Source: Thermosulfidibacter sp. | Lineage (GTDB): Bacteria > Thermosulfidibacterota > Thermosulfidibacteria > Thermosulfidibacterales > Thermosulfidibacteraceae | Reading direction: 5' to 3' | DNA length: 64,000 nucleotides | NCBI GenBank assembly: GCA_023269715.1 | Contig: JAGDVO010000004.1 | Span: 1 to 64,000 of the forward strand | Shown: one piece after another, positions 1 to 8,369 of the stretch | Layout of the letters: each line of letters begins with the position of its first letter | How positions within the stretch are numbered: position 1 is the first letter of the stretch | Notes under the pieces: model-generated | What the model saw: the letters and a program-made list of their open reading frames with translations, nothing else | What the model was told of the DNA's origin: nothing | Databases searched by the model: none | Made by a program: the position numbers and the translations under genes

Positions 1-300
1 CTCTACATAGCAGTTGTCGTTTTTCTTAAAAGGCCTACTTCTGGTAAAGGTTATTTTATTTTCCTGATAATATCTCAAAAAATGGGCATTAATAAACTCG
101 GATCCATTATCTGAGTCTATACCTAAGAGAGGAAAAGGAATAAGCTGAGTTTTTTCTTTTCAGGAGAAAGAATTCTATCAATGGTTGCTGCACTACTCAT
201 AGATAGCTTTTCTTTTGCGTTTAATTTTAGATTTGGCATCTATTTGGATAGCTTCCCCCATAAGTAAATTTAGGGGATATTTTAATTTTTCCTTTAGATT
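1..300 (-). mobile_element. Fossil integrase-core (DDE) transposase, runs off the left edge
   Basis: Reading leftwards, the segment near 165-206 gives SMSSAATIDRIL, and positions 1-123 give GIDSDNGSEFIN followed by RSRPFKKNDNCYVE at the window edge. Both are hallmarks of one family of integrase-core transposases: the helix ahead of the catalytic domain, then the second Asp region and the lysine-rich block. The large stretch that normally separates them, with the first catalytic Asp, is missing and the two pieces lie in different frames. A further piece at 193-300 (GEAIQIDAKSKIKRK) may be older upstream coding sequence. The element is therefore dead by internal deletion plus frameshift. Its C-terminus lies outside the window, and no terminal inverted repeat was seen. 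Confidence 0.75.
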
Positions 301-310
301 TTTAATATAA

Positions 311-665
311 GGCATCGATAAAATTTCCTTTAGATTTTTAATGAGGCAATTCGTTTGGTGACTGCACACAAAGATATAGAGGAAGTTGATGAATGGACAA
401 GATTTTGGATTGGGCCTCAGGGATCTTATTAAACTATTAGGAGAATAGAAACTCTTAATCACAAATACTGCAGTAACTTTGATAAAGACTATAAGTTATA
501 AGCTCATCCACCACGTTACGCTGGACATTAATTCTACTACCTTTTATGGAAAACTTCCCACAACTTATTCAGAAATTTGTATTTTTGCAGATTGTTGATA
601 TTTACTCACTGAATGGGGTAGGAATAAAGAATTATATCTCAACGAGAGAAAAATAGAAGAGCTAA
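311..665. other. Gene-free stretch next to the transposase fossil
   Basis: No convincing gene, RNA or repeat was found here. Reverse-strand frames are broken by stops every few tens of codons. The stretch may hold the eroded 5' part of the transposase, but no recognisable motif supports this. Confidence 0.4.
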
Positions 666-2090
666 TTAATTTAATCGTGATATTTTATCACTTTCTATCA
701 GGAAAATTTTTATCGGAAATTCTTTATTATTTAACAATATCTTTTTAATTTTTTTTTTCAAACCATCAAATTTTTCCCAACCTTCTATTTTTTTAAATAT
801 CAAATACTCTGTCATTCCCTCAACAGTTAAGAAGTGAATAAGTAGATAAATTTCGTCATAACTATCTTTCATATTCTTTAATTTTTCTTTCTTTTTTGAA
901 ATTCTATCCTCAATCCTATCCTTAGTTATCTTCCAAGATGTCGAAGATATTGACTTTACAAGAGACACATTGTGTGGGGATTGTTTTATATCTTCTTCAG
1001 AATCAAACGTAAAAAGTTCAACTGCTATTTTCTTATTTTCCGTTATCAATATAAAATCTGGAGGCTCTTCAGTAGGTATTTGTATATCTTTTATTTGATC
1101 AATTTTTACAGGAGAATCTAAAAAGTTCTTGAGATGAAATAATTCAATATTCTTTTGTTTGTTTCTTTGATCATCTATCTTAAAAATTCCTAGAAGAATT
1201 TTATTCCAACAGCGTGAAAAATTTTCTATAAACGAATAAACTGTTTGTAAATCATTTTTACTTTTTTCATTTTTGTAAAAGTCAAGATATAATTTGCTAT
1301 TGAGTTTATTAGCTATACTTTCAGCACGCTGAAAAAAGTAAGGCAGCATTTCTTTAAGCATTTTTTTAATTTCTTCTCTTTCTTTTCTGGTTGTTGAAGG
1401 ATCAATACAATTCTTTATGAAGTACCATAGATCTCTATATAAGTAAAATTTTTCAACATTTGTATATTCTCCCCAGAATAAAACAGAGTTTGTTGATATA
1501 TGGCCATTTCCTATTTTTATCCATTCAACAAATTCTTCCTCATTTTTAAAGTTTTTTAATAACTCAATAATAGGATTTTCTTTCCAATCAATAAATAATG
1601 AAAGCTTTGATCTGGTAGGTAAAGGAGCATAACTTAAAACATGTAGTAGTAGTCTCTTTTTAGTTAAATTATAGGTTCTATTTCTTAATTTGCAAAATAA
1701 GTCCTTAAAGTTATTACATTTTTTTACTAACTCTACTGTGATGTAAAATCTTAATAAATTTTCACAACCATCACCCTCGCTTCTTGATTTTAGGTTAAAA
1801 CTATCAAATTTAATTATTTTTTCGTAATTGGAGATAAGCCAAGAAACGTCTACAGTATTTTCAATCTTTTCAAATTGTTTTAATATCTCTTCTTCTGCTT
1901 TCGACAAATTTTTCAGTATTAATTTATCCAAAAATTCTTTTTTCTCTTTGAGGCTAAGAGGAAAATTATAATCACACCAATCTATTTTCCACAATTCTTT
2001 GTATGATTTTAAAAAACTAAAAAATTCTTCTATATTTGGATTATGATTTAAGATATTTTTTAAGAACCCCATTAAATTTATCTTTTCCAT
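666..2090 (-). CDS. Uncharacterised 474-aa protein, possible PD-(D/E)XK-like C-terminal domain
   Basis: I do not recognise this family. The protein is lysine-rich, largely alpha-helical in appearance, and has no signal peptide or membrane segment. Around residues 355-375 a PDFILITENKKIAVELFTF stretch resembles the Asp / Glu beta-hairpin core of restriction-endonuclease-like domains (PDF followed by V-E-L/T), and a coiled lysine-rich helix follows. The start has a good Shine-Dalgarno (AAGGAAGG) a few bases upstream and a TATAAT box (2111-2116, reverse strand) about 20 bp before it, so the gene looks intact and independently transcribed. It is more AT-rich than the housekeeping genes and lies between a transposase fossil and restriction-modification debris, which suits an acquired, perhaps defence-related gene. 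The nuclease idea is inference. Confidence 0.6.
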   Translation of the reverse strand: MEKINLMGFLKNILNHNPNIEEFFSFLKSYKELWKIDWCDYNFPLSLKEKKEFLDKLILKNLSKAEEEILKQFEKIENTVDVSWLISNYEKIIKFDSFNLKSRSEGDGCENLLRFYITVELVKKCNNFKDLFCKLRNRTYNLTKKRLLLHVLSYAPLPTRSKLSLFIDWKENPIIELLKNFKNEEEFVEWIKIGNGHISTNSVLFWGEYTNVEKFYLYRDLWYFIKNCIDPSTTRKEREEIKKMLKEMLPYFFQRAESIANKLNSKLYLDFYKNEKSKNDLQTVYSFIENFSRCWNKILLGIFKIDDQRNKQKNIELFHLKNFLDSPVKIDQIKDIQIPTEEPPDFILITENKKIAVELFTFDSEEDIKQSPHNVSLVKSISSTSWKITKDRIEDRISKKKEKLKNMKDSYDEIYLLIHFLTVEGMTEYLIFKKIEGWEKFDGLKKKIKKILLNNKEFPIKIFLIESDKISRLN

Positions 2091-2110
2091 ACCTTCCTTG
2101 TATAGGTTTT

Positions 2111-2116
2111 ATTATA
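2111..2116 (-). promoter_or_regulatory. -10 box for the orphan 474-aa gene
   Basis: The reverse strand reads TATAAT about 20 bases upstream of the start codon at 2090. A weak -35 (GTGCCA-like) lies roughly 17 bases further upstream. Only the -10 match is strong. Confidence 0.4.
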
Positions 2117-2271
2117 ATTAAAAATTTGTTGGCACTCTCATAGTCTCCTATATTTTTCTCTTAGCTCCTTTATAAGTCTATCAAAACCTAAAAAGTCTTT
2201 CAATCCTTCTTTTAGCTTGAAGTAAATTAGCATTTATGAGATTAATTCTCATTTCCGTTAAGGCCCTTTGA

Positions 2272-2769
2272 ATTTGGGTCTCTCCCTGTTATGAAGATAA
2301 AAATGGATTACCGAAGGATTTTGATTTTTCCTTAAAGATGGATAAATCTGTCTGGAATTATAAAGGCATAAGACCTGCAAATTATCCAGAGAAAAGGATT
2401 AGGGGAATTGCAGTTCTTTTATCAGAGACAATAGATAAAGGGATAGTAAATTTCTTTTTAGAGTATATTAAAGCAGAGCTAAATAATAAAAACCCAAAAG
2501 ATGCAGTAAAGAAAATAATGAATTTTGGGGGTGTTGGCATTCAGAGAAAAACAGAGATGTTTTTTAACATAATAATGCCATTTTTTATGGTTTATGCAGA
2601 AGATGATGAAGTTAAGGAATTTTTGAGTTTTATTTTTGAAACCCATCCACCATTAAGTGAAAACAAATTTATTAAATCTTTCAATCGCAACTATCCAGAT
2701 ATCAATATTGAAAATGTTAAAGCCTATATGGGTGTTATACTATTTCAAAAGCAAGGAACTCCTCAATGA
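2272..2769 (+). pseudogene. C-terminal fragment of a DUF2851-family protein
   Basis: The frame is open from 2272, after a TGA at 2269. It encodes W-x4-GIRPANYPEKRIRGIAVLL and then GIQRKTEMFFNIIMPFFMVY, which match the C-terminal part of DUF2851 proteins (the W...RPaN.P..R motif and the N..lPf segment). Full family members are around 400 residues or more, so only about a third remains. An ATG at 2338 exists but has no good ribosome-binding site and would start inside the domain. The function of DUF2851 is unknown. Together with the other fragments to its right, this reads as genomic debris. Confidence 0.6.
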
Positions 2770-2783
2770 TTAAGATGAATTTC

Positions 2784-2803
2784 AAATCCCAAATCCCAAA
2801 TCC
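2784..2803 (+). repeat. Short tandem repeat, three copies of a 7-mer (AAATCCC)
   Basis: AAATCCC is repeated head to tail almost three times, the last copy ending in a mismatch. It lies at the junction between the DUF2851 fragment and the methyltransferase tail and may mark the site where unrelated pieces were joined. Confidence 0.5.
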
Positions 2804-2952
2804 TCACCCTCACCCAATCCCCCGACTACGAATTAGACCCTCAAAAACAGGAAAAAGTTAAAGCCCTCGAATCCCAAATTGACCAATTAGTTTATAAACT
2901 CTATAATCTAACAGAAGAAGAGATAAGGATAATTGAAGGAGAAGATTTATGA
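2803..2952 (+). pseudogene. C-terminal tail of a type IIG / TaqI-like restriction-modification enzyme
   Basis: This 49-codon frame ends in KALESQIDQLVYKLYNLTEE followed by EIRIIEG and a TGA. The E-x-QID-LVYKLYgLTeEEI signature is typical of the extreme C-terminus of N6-adenine methyltransferases with a TaqI-like specificity domain. Nothing of the methyltransferase or specificity domains precedes it here, since upstream sequence belongs to DUF2851 and a tandem repeat. It is a fossil of a lost restriction-modification system. Confidence 0.6.
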
Positions 2953-3247
2953 TAAAAAAGCCCTTACTGATATTATTTTTGATGCCCTTGGTTTGATAGA
3001 AGAAGAACAAAAAGAAGAGAGAGAATTTTCCGATATTGACCTTCTATTATTAGTGCGTGTAGAACTTACCACGGAGGAAAGAGAAAAAATGTATCTCACC
3101 GTCTCCAATATTTCCTTGAAAAACAACGCGGTCATCTCTCTTATAGATTATCCTGTTGCAATTTTCAACTCCTTTAATACTCCATTTTTGCAAAGTGTGA
3201 GAAGGGAAGAAATAGAGAAAGGATGGAGAAAAATTAAAGGTGTTTAA
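2933..3247 (+). pseudogene. Truncated nucleotidyltransferase (MNT-type) fragment
   Basis: The frame contains REFSDIDLLLLV, the second half of the nucleotidyltransferase active-site motif GSxARG-x(5-10)-SDxDLLV, and downstream residues typical of MNT-type proteins (TPFLQSVRREEIEKGW near the end). The obligatory GS-x-ARG half is missing; in its place is an acidic stretch (IEEEQKEE). The only start is a TTG overlapping the preceding methyltransferase tail. MNT proteins usually pair with HEPN partners in toxin-antitoxin modules, and no intact partner is visible. I judge it inactive debris, although a short expressed protein cannot be excluded. Confidence 0.5.
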
Positions 3248-3360
3248 GGTAATATAATTTTAAGGTAAAATGTTAATATAGCTATAAGTTGGTACGGCAG
3301 AAGCCTGTGATGTAGGAGAGCTCAAAAAGGTGTGTATAGATTGTTCGGGATACAAAGGTG

Positions 3361-3534
3361 GGTCAGTTAAAGCTTGCTAAAGTTGTAGTACTCATAGATA
3401 AAGGTATAAAAGGGATCCTCAAGGGCTATGCGAAATTTAAATACACTGAAACAGAAGAAATGCAAGCTATTGAACTTCCTTATGAAGGAGAAGAGCTATC
3501 AATGCTAGTCCTTATTGGAAAAGATACGCAATGA
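3361..3534 (+). pseudogene. Serpin (serine protease inhibitor) fragment
   Basis: The frame ending at the TGA of 3532-3534 contains KFKYTETEEMQAIELPYEGE followed by ELSMLVLIGKD. This is the central serpin signature (F-x-Y-x-E-x4-Q-x-LELPY-x-G-x-LSMlilLP). Only about 35 residues of this roughly 400-residue family are recognisable; the strands before it and the reactive-centre loop after it are absent. Serpins are scattered in bacteria, often in thermophiles. The upstream part of the open frame (VGQLKLAKVVVLIDKG) is not clearly serpin. Confidence 0.55.
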
Positions 3535-3911
3535 TTCAGAACATGGTATTATAGAAAGCGATAGGCTTATGATAAAAGCTCAAGAGATCATTCTTCTTGC
3601 GAGGACAAGAGGTGATGTAGCAGTAGGGGAGACTACAGAAAAAGCCCTGAAGCGGGCTGAAAACGCAAAAATTAGACATAAAAATAAAGAGGAGGCAGAA
3701 AGAGAGATTTCCATATAAATATGTTAACTATTTGAGTGAAGACATAGATAGAAGTTATAAAATTACTGAGGATCAACCGATGGTTGTAAGTTTGATGTCT
3801 AATCAAATTAAAAAACAATACGAAGATTAAGGATTGCGAAGAATATTTAAAAGGCTATTATGACAAAATAAACAAGTCCAATTAACTTTTGTCATCAATG
3901 TAGTCTTTCCT

Positions 3912-4262
3912 TTAAGATGAAATATCATAGTTCTCAGTTGATATAATGTATTTCATTTGGCTGTTATTATTTGGTTGAGGAGAATACTGTTTCTGCAGGG
4001 ATTCTAAACATTTTCTTAGAGAACTTACTCCACAACTATGGCACAATATACAAGGACATTCTATTTTGAGTTTTTTGAGTGTATCTTTGAGTTCATGGGA
4101 TACTTTATTTGTAAAGATTATAACTCCATCAACTTTTCCTATCCTTTTTTCGACGTTTTTTTCAAGCTTTGTAAAGACCTTGAGCGTTACATTCATTCTC
4201 TTTGCTTCTTCAAGATAGTGATGTTTTAACCTGTCCATCCCACCAATAAGAGCTACACACAT
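3912..4262 (-). CDS. DUF2325 domain-containing protein
   Basis: This 116-residue protein begins CVALIGGMDRLKHHYLEEA and continues with VDGVIIFTNKVSHEL and CHSCGVSSLRKCL, the whole of a DUF2325 domain (a Rossmann-like ALIGG start, a D-x-V-I-xF-T-N-x-vSHe centre and a C-terminal SCGvSSL segment). Cysteines C67, C70 and C73 in CILCHSC, and C80, could bind metal, but this is only a visual impression. The start is preceded by AGGAGG and two nested palindromes, suggesting a dedicated repressor. The C-terminal 20 residues are low-complexity. The biochemical function of DUF2325 is not established. Neighbours give no help because the gene is alone on its strand. Confidence 0.8.
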   Translation of the reverse strand: MCVALIGGMDRLKHHYLEEAKRMNVTLKVFTKLEKNVEKRIGKVDGVIIFTNKVSHELKDTLKKLKIECPCILCHSCGVSSLRKCLESLQKQYSPQPNNNSQMKYIISTENYDISS

Positions 4263-4281
4263 CCCCTATCCTCCTCTACGT

Positions 4282-4308
4282 ATCTAAAACTTATTTAGAT
4301 ATATCTAA
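4282..4308 (-). promoter_or_regulatory. Nested palindromic operator upstream of the DUF2325 gene
   Basis: ATCTAAA-N5-TTTAGAT (4282-4300) is a perfect inverted repeat. It overlaps a second perfect palindrome, TTAGATATATCTAA (4295-4308). Both lie 20-46 bp upstream of the start at 4262, where a repressor would block transcription. The TTAG...CTAA arms recall metal-responsive DtxR-family sites, but the regulator is not identified. Confidence 0.5.
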
Positions 4309-4386
4309 CTATAGAAGAATAATCTAACTTTGTCAAGAGCACGTGAAAGCATAGGTATGAAGAGTATGTTAAGTAATAGAGATATT

Positions 4387-5484
4387 TCAGGATTGTTCTA
4401 AGCTTGTATGCATTTTTTTTGAGCAGTATATTTTTGATATCTCTTTCAGAAATTTTTCCTGTGAGCAGATCCTGTTTGTCCTTTTGTTAAGGTTGAGTCC
4501 ATAGGTTAATCTGACCTTTGGGTTGATCAAAGCTTCTTTTAGAGGTTCAAAAAGCAAATTTAGATCTTCTACAATAATTCCTGTTTTTCTATCTATCAGT
4601 TCCTTAGTACCTCCAGAGTCTGTCGCCATCACAAATTTTTTGCTGATTCCAGCTTCAATAGCTACCCTTGGAAGCCCCTCCATTATAGATCTGTCAGATG
4701 AGATTATTATTATGTCGCTTAGGTTGTAGTATTCAAACACATTTTTGACTTCTCCTGTAAAAATGATTTTGTTTCTAAATAGTTTTTCGTATTCTTTTAT
4801 TCTATTTTCGATGTGCTTATCTTTTTTTGAGGCTGCTCCAACTATGTAGAGCTTTGCTTTGATAATGTTGGATAGTTTTACAAAAATTTTCTCTATAAAA
4901 TCAAGCTGTCTTTTGTGTGGATCTATCCTTCCTATTATTGATATTATAAGAGTTTTTGTTGTCTTTTTGCTAATGTTTTCTTTTTCCTCTAAATTTTCTA
5001 TTGGATTGTAAACTATTTTAACTTTTTTGACTTCTATGTCAGATAGGTATTTGTTTGTACTTTGTGAGACTCCTATTATAGTATCTGCATGTTTTACGTA
5101 GTACTTTTTTAGTAGATTTCGATTATGGGTTCCCCTTAAATGTGTAATGACTGGTTTTCCTGTGATCAGTTTTAATGTCAATCCGTAGGGTGTATCCCAT
5201 AGGGTATTGCAGTGGATTATGTCTATTTTTTCCTTTTTGATTACCTTTACTAGTTTGTATATTGTGATGGGGAAAAAAGGCCAACTTTTTACCTTTCTCC
5301 ACATGCCGATGAAAAAAGTGTAAAATTTTATGTTTTCGCTTTTACATTCTTCGGTAAGTCTATTTTCTCTTGATGTAACAAGTATAGGATTGAAGTTTTT
5401 ACCTTTGAGTAGTTTCATGGCTACGAATAGAGACCTATGAGCACCACCGTACCTTGAAACTCCCTGTATAAATAGTATGTTCAT
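4387..5484 (-). CDS. Family 4 glycosyltransferase (GT-B fold)
   Basis: The protein (365 aa) starts MNILFIQGVSRYGGAHRSLF, the nucleotide-sugar/acceptor N-terminal Rossmann start with a G-G-A-x-R motif. The C-terminal domain has IIGRIDPHKRQLDF and the retaining GT4 signature EGLPRVAIEAG (E-x7-E). It probably transfers a sugar during assembly of a surface polysaccharide at the inner face of the membrane. I place the start at 5484, where AAGGAGA sits at ideal spacing; the longer frame to 5571 adds 29 residues that fit no domain. It is transcribed divergently from the next GT4 gene, sharing a roughly 95-bp control region. Donor and acceptor sugars cannot be read from sequence. Confidence 0.82.
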   Translation of the reverse strand: MNILFIQGVSRYGGAHRSLFVAMKLLKGKNFNPILVTSRENRLTEECKSENIKFYTFFIGMWRKVKSWPFFPITIYKLVKVIKKEKIDIIHCNTLWDTPYGLTLKLITGKPVITHLRGTHNRNLLKKYYVKHADTIIGVSQSTNKYLSDIEVKKVKIVYNPIENLEEKENISKKTTKTLIISIIGRIDPHKRQLDFIEKIFVKLSNIIKAKLYIVGAASKKDKHIENRIKEYEKLFRNKIIFTGEVKNVFEYYNLSDIIIISSDRSIMEGLPRVAIEAGISKKFVMATDSGGTKELIDRKTGIIVEDLNLLFEPLKEALINPKVRLTYGLNLNKRTNRICSQEKFLKEISKIYCSKKMHTSLEQS

Positions 5485-5579
5485 ACACTTCTCCTTAATC
5501 CTGATTAAACCATAAGATCTTTTATTTTCAACATGTGTTTGTTGAGTAACCCATTTTAAAGTGATATACATCTTGAATC

Positions 5580-6632
5580 ATGGGTACAAGAAAGATAGCT
5601 CAGGTTATTTCGCGTAACAGTTGTTCTTCTGGTGGTAGTATTCAGGCACTATTACTTGCTAAGGGTCTGAAAGATATAGGTTTTGATGTTTTCTTTGTTT
5701 CAAGGGGTGGTGATTGTGAAAGTAGAGCCTCAGCTCTTTCTTTGAAACATGTTAGGCAACCTATGAACTGGAGCATTAAATCAATCCTCTCTTTTTTAGG
5801 TTTTGTTAAAAAGGAAAAGATTGATATTTTACACGCACATAAGGGGAGAGCTCTTACTTTCTCTATTTTAGCTAGTTTTTTAATTGGTAGTTTAAAGGTT
5901 TTTGCTAATAGAGGAGTTATCTATTCTCTGAGCTGGACCAATAGATGGAAGTACAAAATTCCTCTAACAAGAGGGATTGTATGCGTGTCCCATGAAATTG
6001 GGAAGAAGCTTGTCAAAGATGGATTACCGGCGAAGCGCATATTTGTAGCTTATGGGAATATAGATGACAAGTTTTTTGTTAATCATACTAAGGGAGGTAT
6101 CCTGGAAGGGAAGGGTTTCTTTGTAGGAATGATAGGTAATATTAGACCGGACAAAGGGCATATGGTTACTGGAGAGGCTATAAAGATTTTGTCCAGAGTT
6201 TTGAGAAAAGTTAAGTTTGTAGTAGCTGGAAAGGAGGATAGGACGATAGTTTCTAAGTTAATTGAAGTGCTTGGCGACGATTTTTTAAGCTTGGGCTATA
6301 GAAGAGATGTGGAGAGAGTAATAGTTGATCTTGATGTTGTAGTTAATGCCTCTACTCATGAGGGTATATCGGGAGCAGTGAGAGAAGCTATGGCTATGGG
6401 GAAACCGGTTGTTGTTTCGGCCATTCCTGGGAACTCAGAAATAGTAGAACATAAAAAAAACGGTTTTGTGTTTAAGGTTGGTGATAAGATGGAGTTGTGT
6501 AAGTACCTTCTGTTTTTACTCTTTAATCCGAAGGTTGGTAGGAAGGTTGGGTCTAACGGAAGAGTCTACGCTAGGAGATTCTCTCTTAAAAAGCGTGTAG
6601 AGTCTGTTCTTGAGATCTATAATAATGCATGA
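5580..6632 (+). CDS. Family 4 glycosyltransferase (GT-B fold)
   Basis: The 350-residue protein opens with AQVISRNSCSSGGSIQALLL, the acceptor-side glycine-rich loop. It continues through IDILHAHKGRALTFSIL, VGMIGNIRPDKGHMVTGEAI and the retaining GT4 motif EGISGAVREAMAMGKPVV, so both Rossmann lobes are complete. It resembles the lipopolysaccharide heptosyl/glucosyl GT4 enzymes that are often neighbours of APH-like kinases, and the next gene, overlapping by 8 bp, is such a kinase. The pair may build and phosphorylate a core oligosaccharide. No membrane segments are seen, so it probably acts on the cytoplasmic face of the membrane. The exact sugar is unknown. Confidence 0.82.
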   Translation: MGTRKIAQVISRNSCSSGGSIQALLLAKGLKDIGFDVFFVSRGGDCESRASALSLKHVRQPMNWSIKSILSFLGFVKKEKIDILHAHKGRALTFSILASFLIGSLKVFANRGVIYSLSWTNRWKYKIPLTRGIVCVSHEIGKKLVKDGLPAKRIFVAYGNIDDKFFVNHTKGGILEGKGFFVGMIGNIRPDKGHMVTGEAIKILSRVLRKVKFVVAGKEDRTIVSKLIEVLGDDFLSLGYRRDVERVIVDLDVVVNASTHEGISGAVREAMAMGKPVVVSAIPGNSEIVEHKKNGFVFKVGDKMELCKYLLFLLFNPKVGRKVGSNGRVYARRFSLKKRVESVLEIYNNA

Positions 6633-7497
6633 GGAGAGAAAGAAATATATAGATTTTGCTAAAAAATTACTACACTCTCGGGGTATAGAATTCAATGATA
6701 TAATACCCGCTTCATTGGGACAGAAAGGCTTGGTCTATATTGTAGATGTGGGTAGCCATAAATTAGTATTGAGGTTATATAGAAATCTGGTTAAGTTTGT
6801 TAGAAGTAGTTTTGTTCGAAAAATAGCGGAAAGATTTGAAGTATCTGTTAAGGTTCGTGATAAAGGACTTTGTTTTAGGCTGAATCCTTTGGTCTTTGCT
6901 TTTATGATAGAGGATTACTTAGAATCAATAGTAGAATTTGATAAGGAAAAGATAAAAGATTTCATCAAAAGGCTATCACATTTTCACTCTTCCACTCTGT
7001 TAAAAGTACCGCTTATTTTTTCTTATTTTTGGAACAAATGGCTAAAAGATGTGTTACAAAATGTAGATTATCTATCTAAAGAGATGCAGAAAGATAAAGA
7101 AATCTTTACTAAAGTTCTTGAAGTGGTGTCTAAATATAAACCTTTGCCGATTCTTTCTATTTGTCATAAAGATATATACTTAGATAACTTTGGTATCTAC
7201 AACGAAAAAATTTTTCTTTTTGATTGGGATGCTTCCTGGATATTTTCTCCCTTTTTTGACTTTTCCCAAGTTATTTTTTCTTTTAGGCTTGATATATCTG
7301 ATAATGTCATTGATACATATGTAGTTGAATTCTTGAAGAGTGTAGATAACGCTATTGCTGATAGAGTAAGAGAGGATGTGTTCATATTTATGATTATTTT
7401 TTTAATGCAGAAAATAAAGAAGGTATATTGGAAAAAGGAACGCGATAATATAGAATACTCTGTAAGATTATTAAGGAATGTTCTTGAAATACTTTAG
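6625..7497 (+). CDS. APH/LPS-core-like sugar kinase
   Basis: The 290-residue protein has the eukaryotic-like kinase core of aminoglycoside phosphotransferase and LPS kinases: KLVLRLY (beta3 lysine region) near residue 45, CHKDIYLDNFGIYN (catalytic HxDxxxxN) near 183, and FLFDWDASWIFSPFFDFSQV (the metal-binding DWD) near 200. Position in a glycosyltransferase cluster suggests phosphorylation of a sugar in lipid A core or another glycan rather than antibiotic resistance. ATG at 6625 overlaps the end of the preceding gene by 8 bp and implies translational coupling. N-terminal residues are rich in Lys and Arg, which may help membrane association. Choline or ethanolamine kinase activity is an alternative that I cannot exclude. 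Confidence 0.7.
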   Translation: MHEERKKYIDFAKKLLHSRGIEFNDIIPASLGQKGLVYIVDVGSHKLVLRLYRNLVKFVRSSFVRKIAERFEVSVKVRDKGLCFRLNPLVFAFMIEDYLESIVEFDKEKIKDFIKRLSHFHSSTLLKVPLIFSYFWNKWLKDVLQNVDYLSKEMQKDKEIFTKVLEVVSKYKPLPILSICHKDIYLDNFGIYNEKIFLFDWDASWIFSPFFDFSQVIFSFRLDISDNVIDTYVVEFLKSVDNAIADRVREDVFIFMIIFLMQKIKKVYWKKERDNIEYSVRLLRNVLEIL

Positions 7498-7511
7498 ATT
7501 AGGGTAATGAG

Positions 7512-8369
7512 ATGGAGCCTCTTGTAAGTGTTGTAATCCCAACTTACAATAGGGCGTCTTTGCTAATTAGAGCCATAGAGAGTGTTTTTAGCCAGAGTTA
7601 CAAGAATTTTGAAATTATTGTGGTAGATGATGCTTCTACAGATAATACAAGAGAGGTAGTATCGAAATTCCTAGATGATCCAAGGGTGGTTTACATTAGA
7701 AATGAGAAGAATATGGGGGTATCGGCATCTAGGAATAGGGGTATAAGATATGGGAGAGGCGAGTTTGTGGCTTTTCTAGACTCTGATGACTACTGGCTTA
7801 GGGATAAACTCAGAAAGCAAGTAGAAATAATTATGTCAGATGATGATGTTGGTATGGTTTATACTGGTGAAAGGTTTATAGATGAAGAAGGAAGGATAAT
7901 TAGAGATGAGATACCGAAATATTCTGGTTTTGTTTATCATGTTTTACTTTCTAAGAACTTTATAAGTCCGTCTTCTACATTACTGAGAAAAGAAGTTTTT
8001 GAAAAAGTTGGTTTTTTTAGGGAAGATATGAATTATAGAGAAGATTATGAGTTCTTTTTAAGAGTAGCTAAAAATTATAAAATAGCTTATGTTAAAGATA
8101 TACTAACAATTCGTTACATGCACACAAAAGGCAGGCTCAGCGATGACATCAGTTGCAGAATAATGTCTATTTATAAAATAATGGATCTTTATAAAGAAGA
8201 TTTTGATAAGAACAGAAGAAGTAAATCTAGACAGCTTTATGAGCTTGGTAAACTTTATACTAAAATTGGTGATAGAAAAAACGCCATTCATGCTTTTAAA
8301 GAATCCTTTGTTACTTATCCGAACTTTAATTCTATATTAAAGTTGATAAAATTATTCCTTGGTGTTTAG
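7512..8369 (+). CDS. Family 2 glycosyltransferase (GT-A fold)
   Basis: SVVIPTYNRASLLIRAIESV at the N-terminus, VVDDASTDNT, and FLDSDDYW (the DxD metal site) near residue 92 define a GT2 enzyme. A later MNYREDYEFFLRVA segment carries the E-D catalytic-base region. The last 50 residues (YELGKLYTKIGDRKNAIHAF) look like one TPR repeat, perhaps for docking to partner enzymes. It is 15 bp downstream of the kinase gene, with a GGGTAATGAG leader, and probably belongs to the same operon. Its stop overlaps, tail to tail, the stop of the convergent polymerase gene. The product is probably part of a surface polysaccharide; specificity is unknown. Confidence 0.85.
   Translation: MEPLVSVVIPTYNRASLLIRAIESVFSQSYKNFEIIVVDDASTDNTREVVSKFLDDPRVVYIRNEKNMGVSASRNRGIRYGRGEFVAFLDSDDYWLRDKLRKQVEIIMSDDDVGMVYTGERFIDEEGRIIRDEIPKYSGFVYHVLLSKNFISPSSTLLRKEVFEKVGFFREDMNYREDYEFFLRVAKNYKIAYVKDILTIRYMHTKGRLSDDISCRIMSIYKIMDLYKEDFDKNRRSKSRQLYELGKLYTKIGDRKNAIHAFKESFVTYPNFNSILKLIKLFLGV

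Noticed and set aside
3515-3718. 67-codon frame starting at TTG, lysine/glutamate-rich (ENAKIRHKNKEEAEREISI)
   Set aside because: It overlaps the serpin fragment, has no strong ribosome site and no recognisable motif; in a debris zone an open frame of this length occurs by chance.
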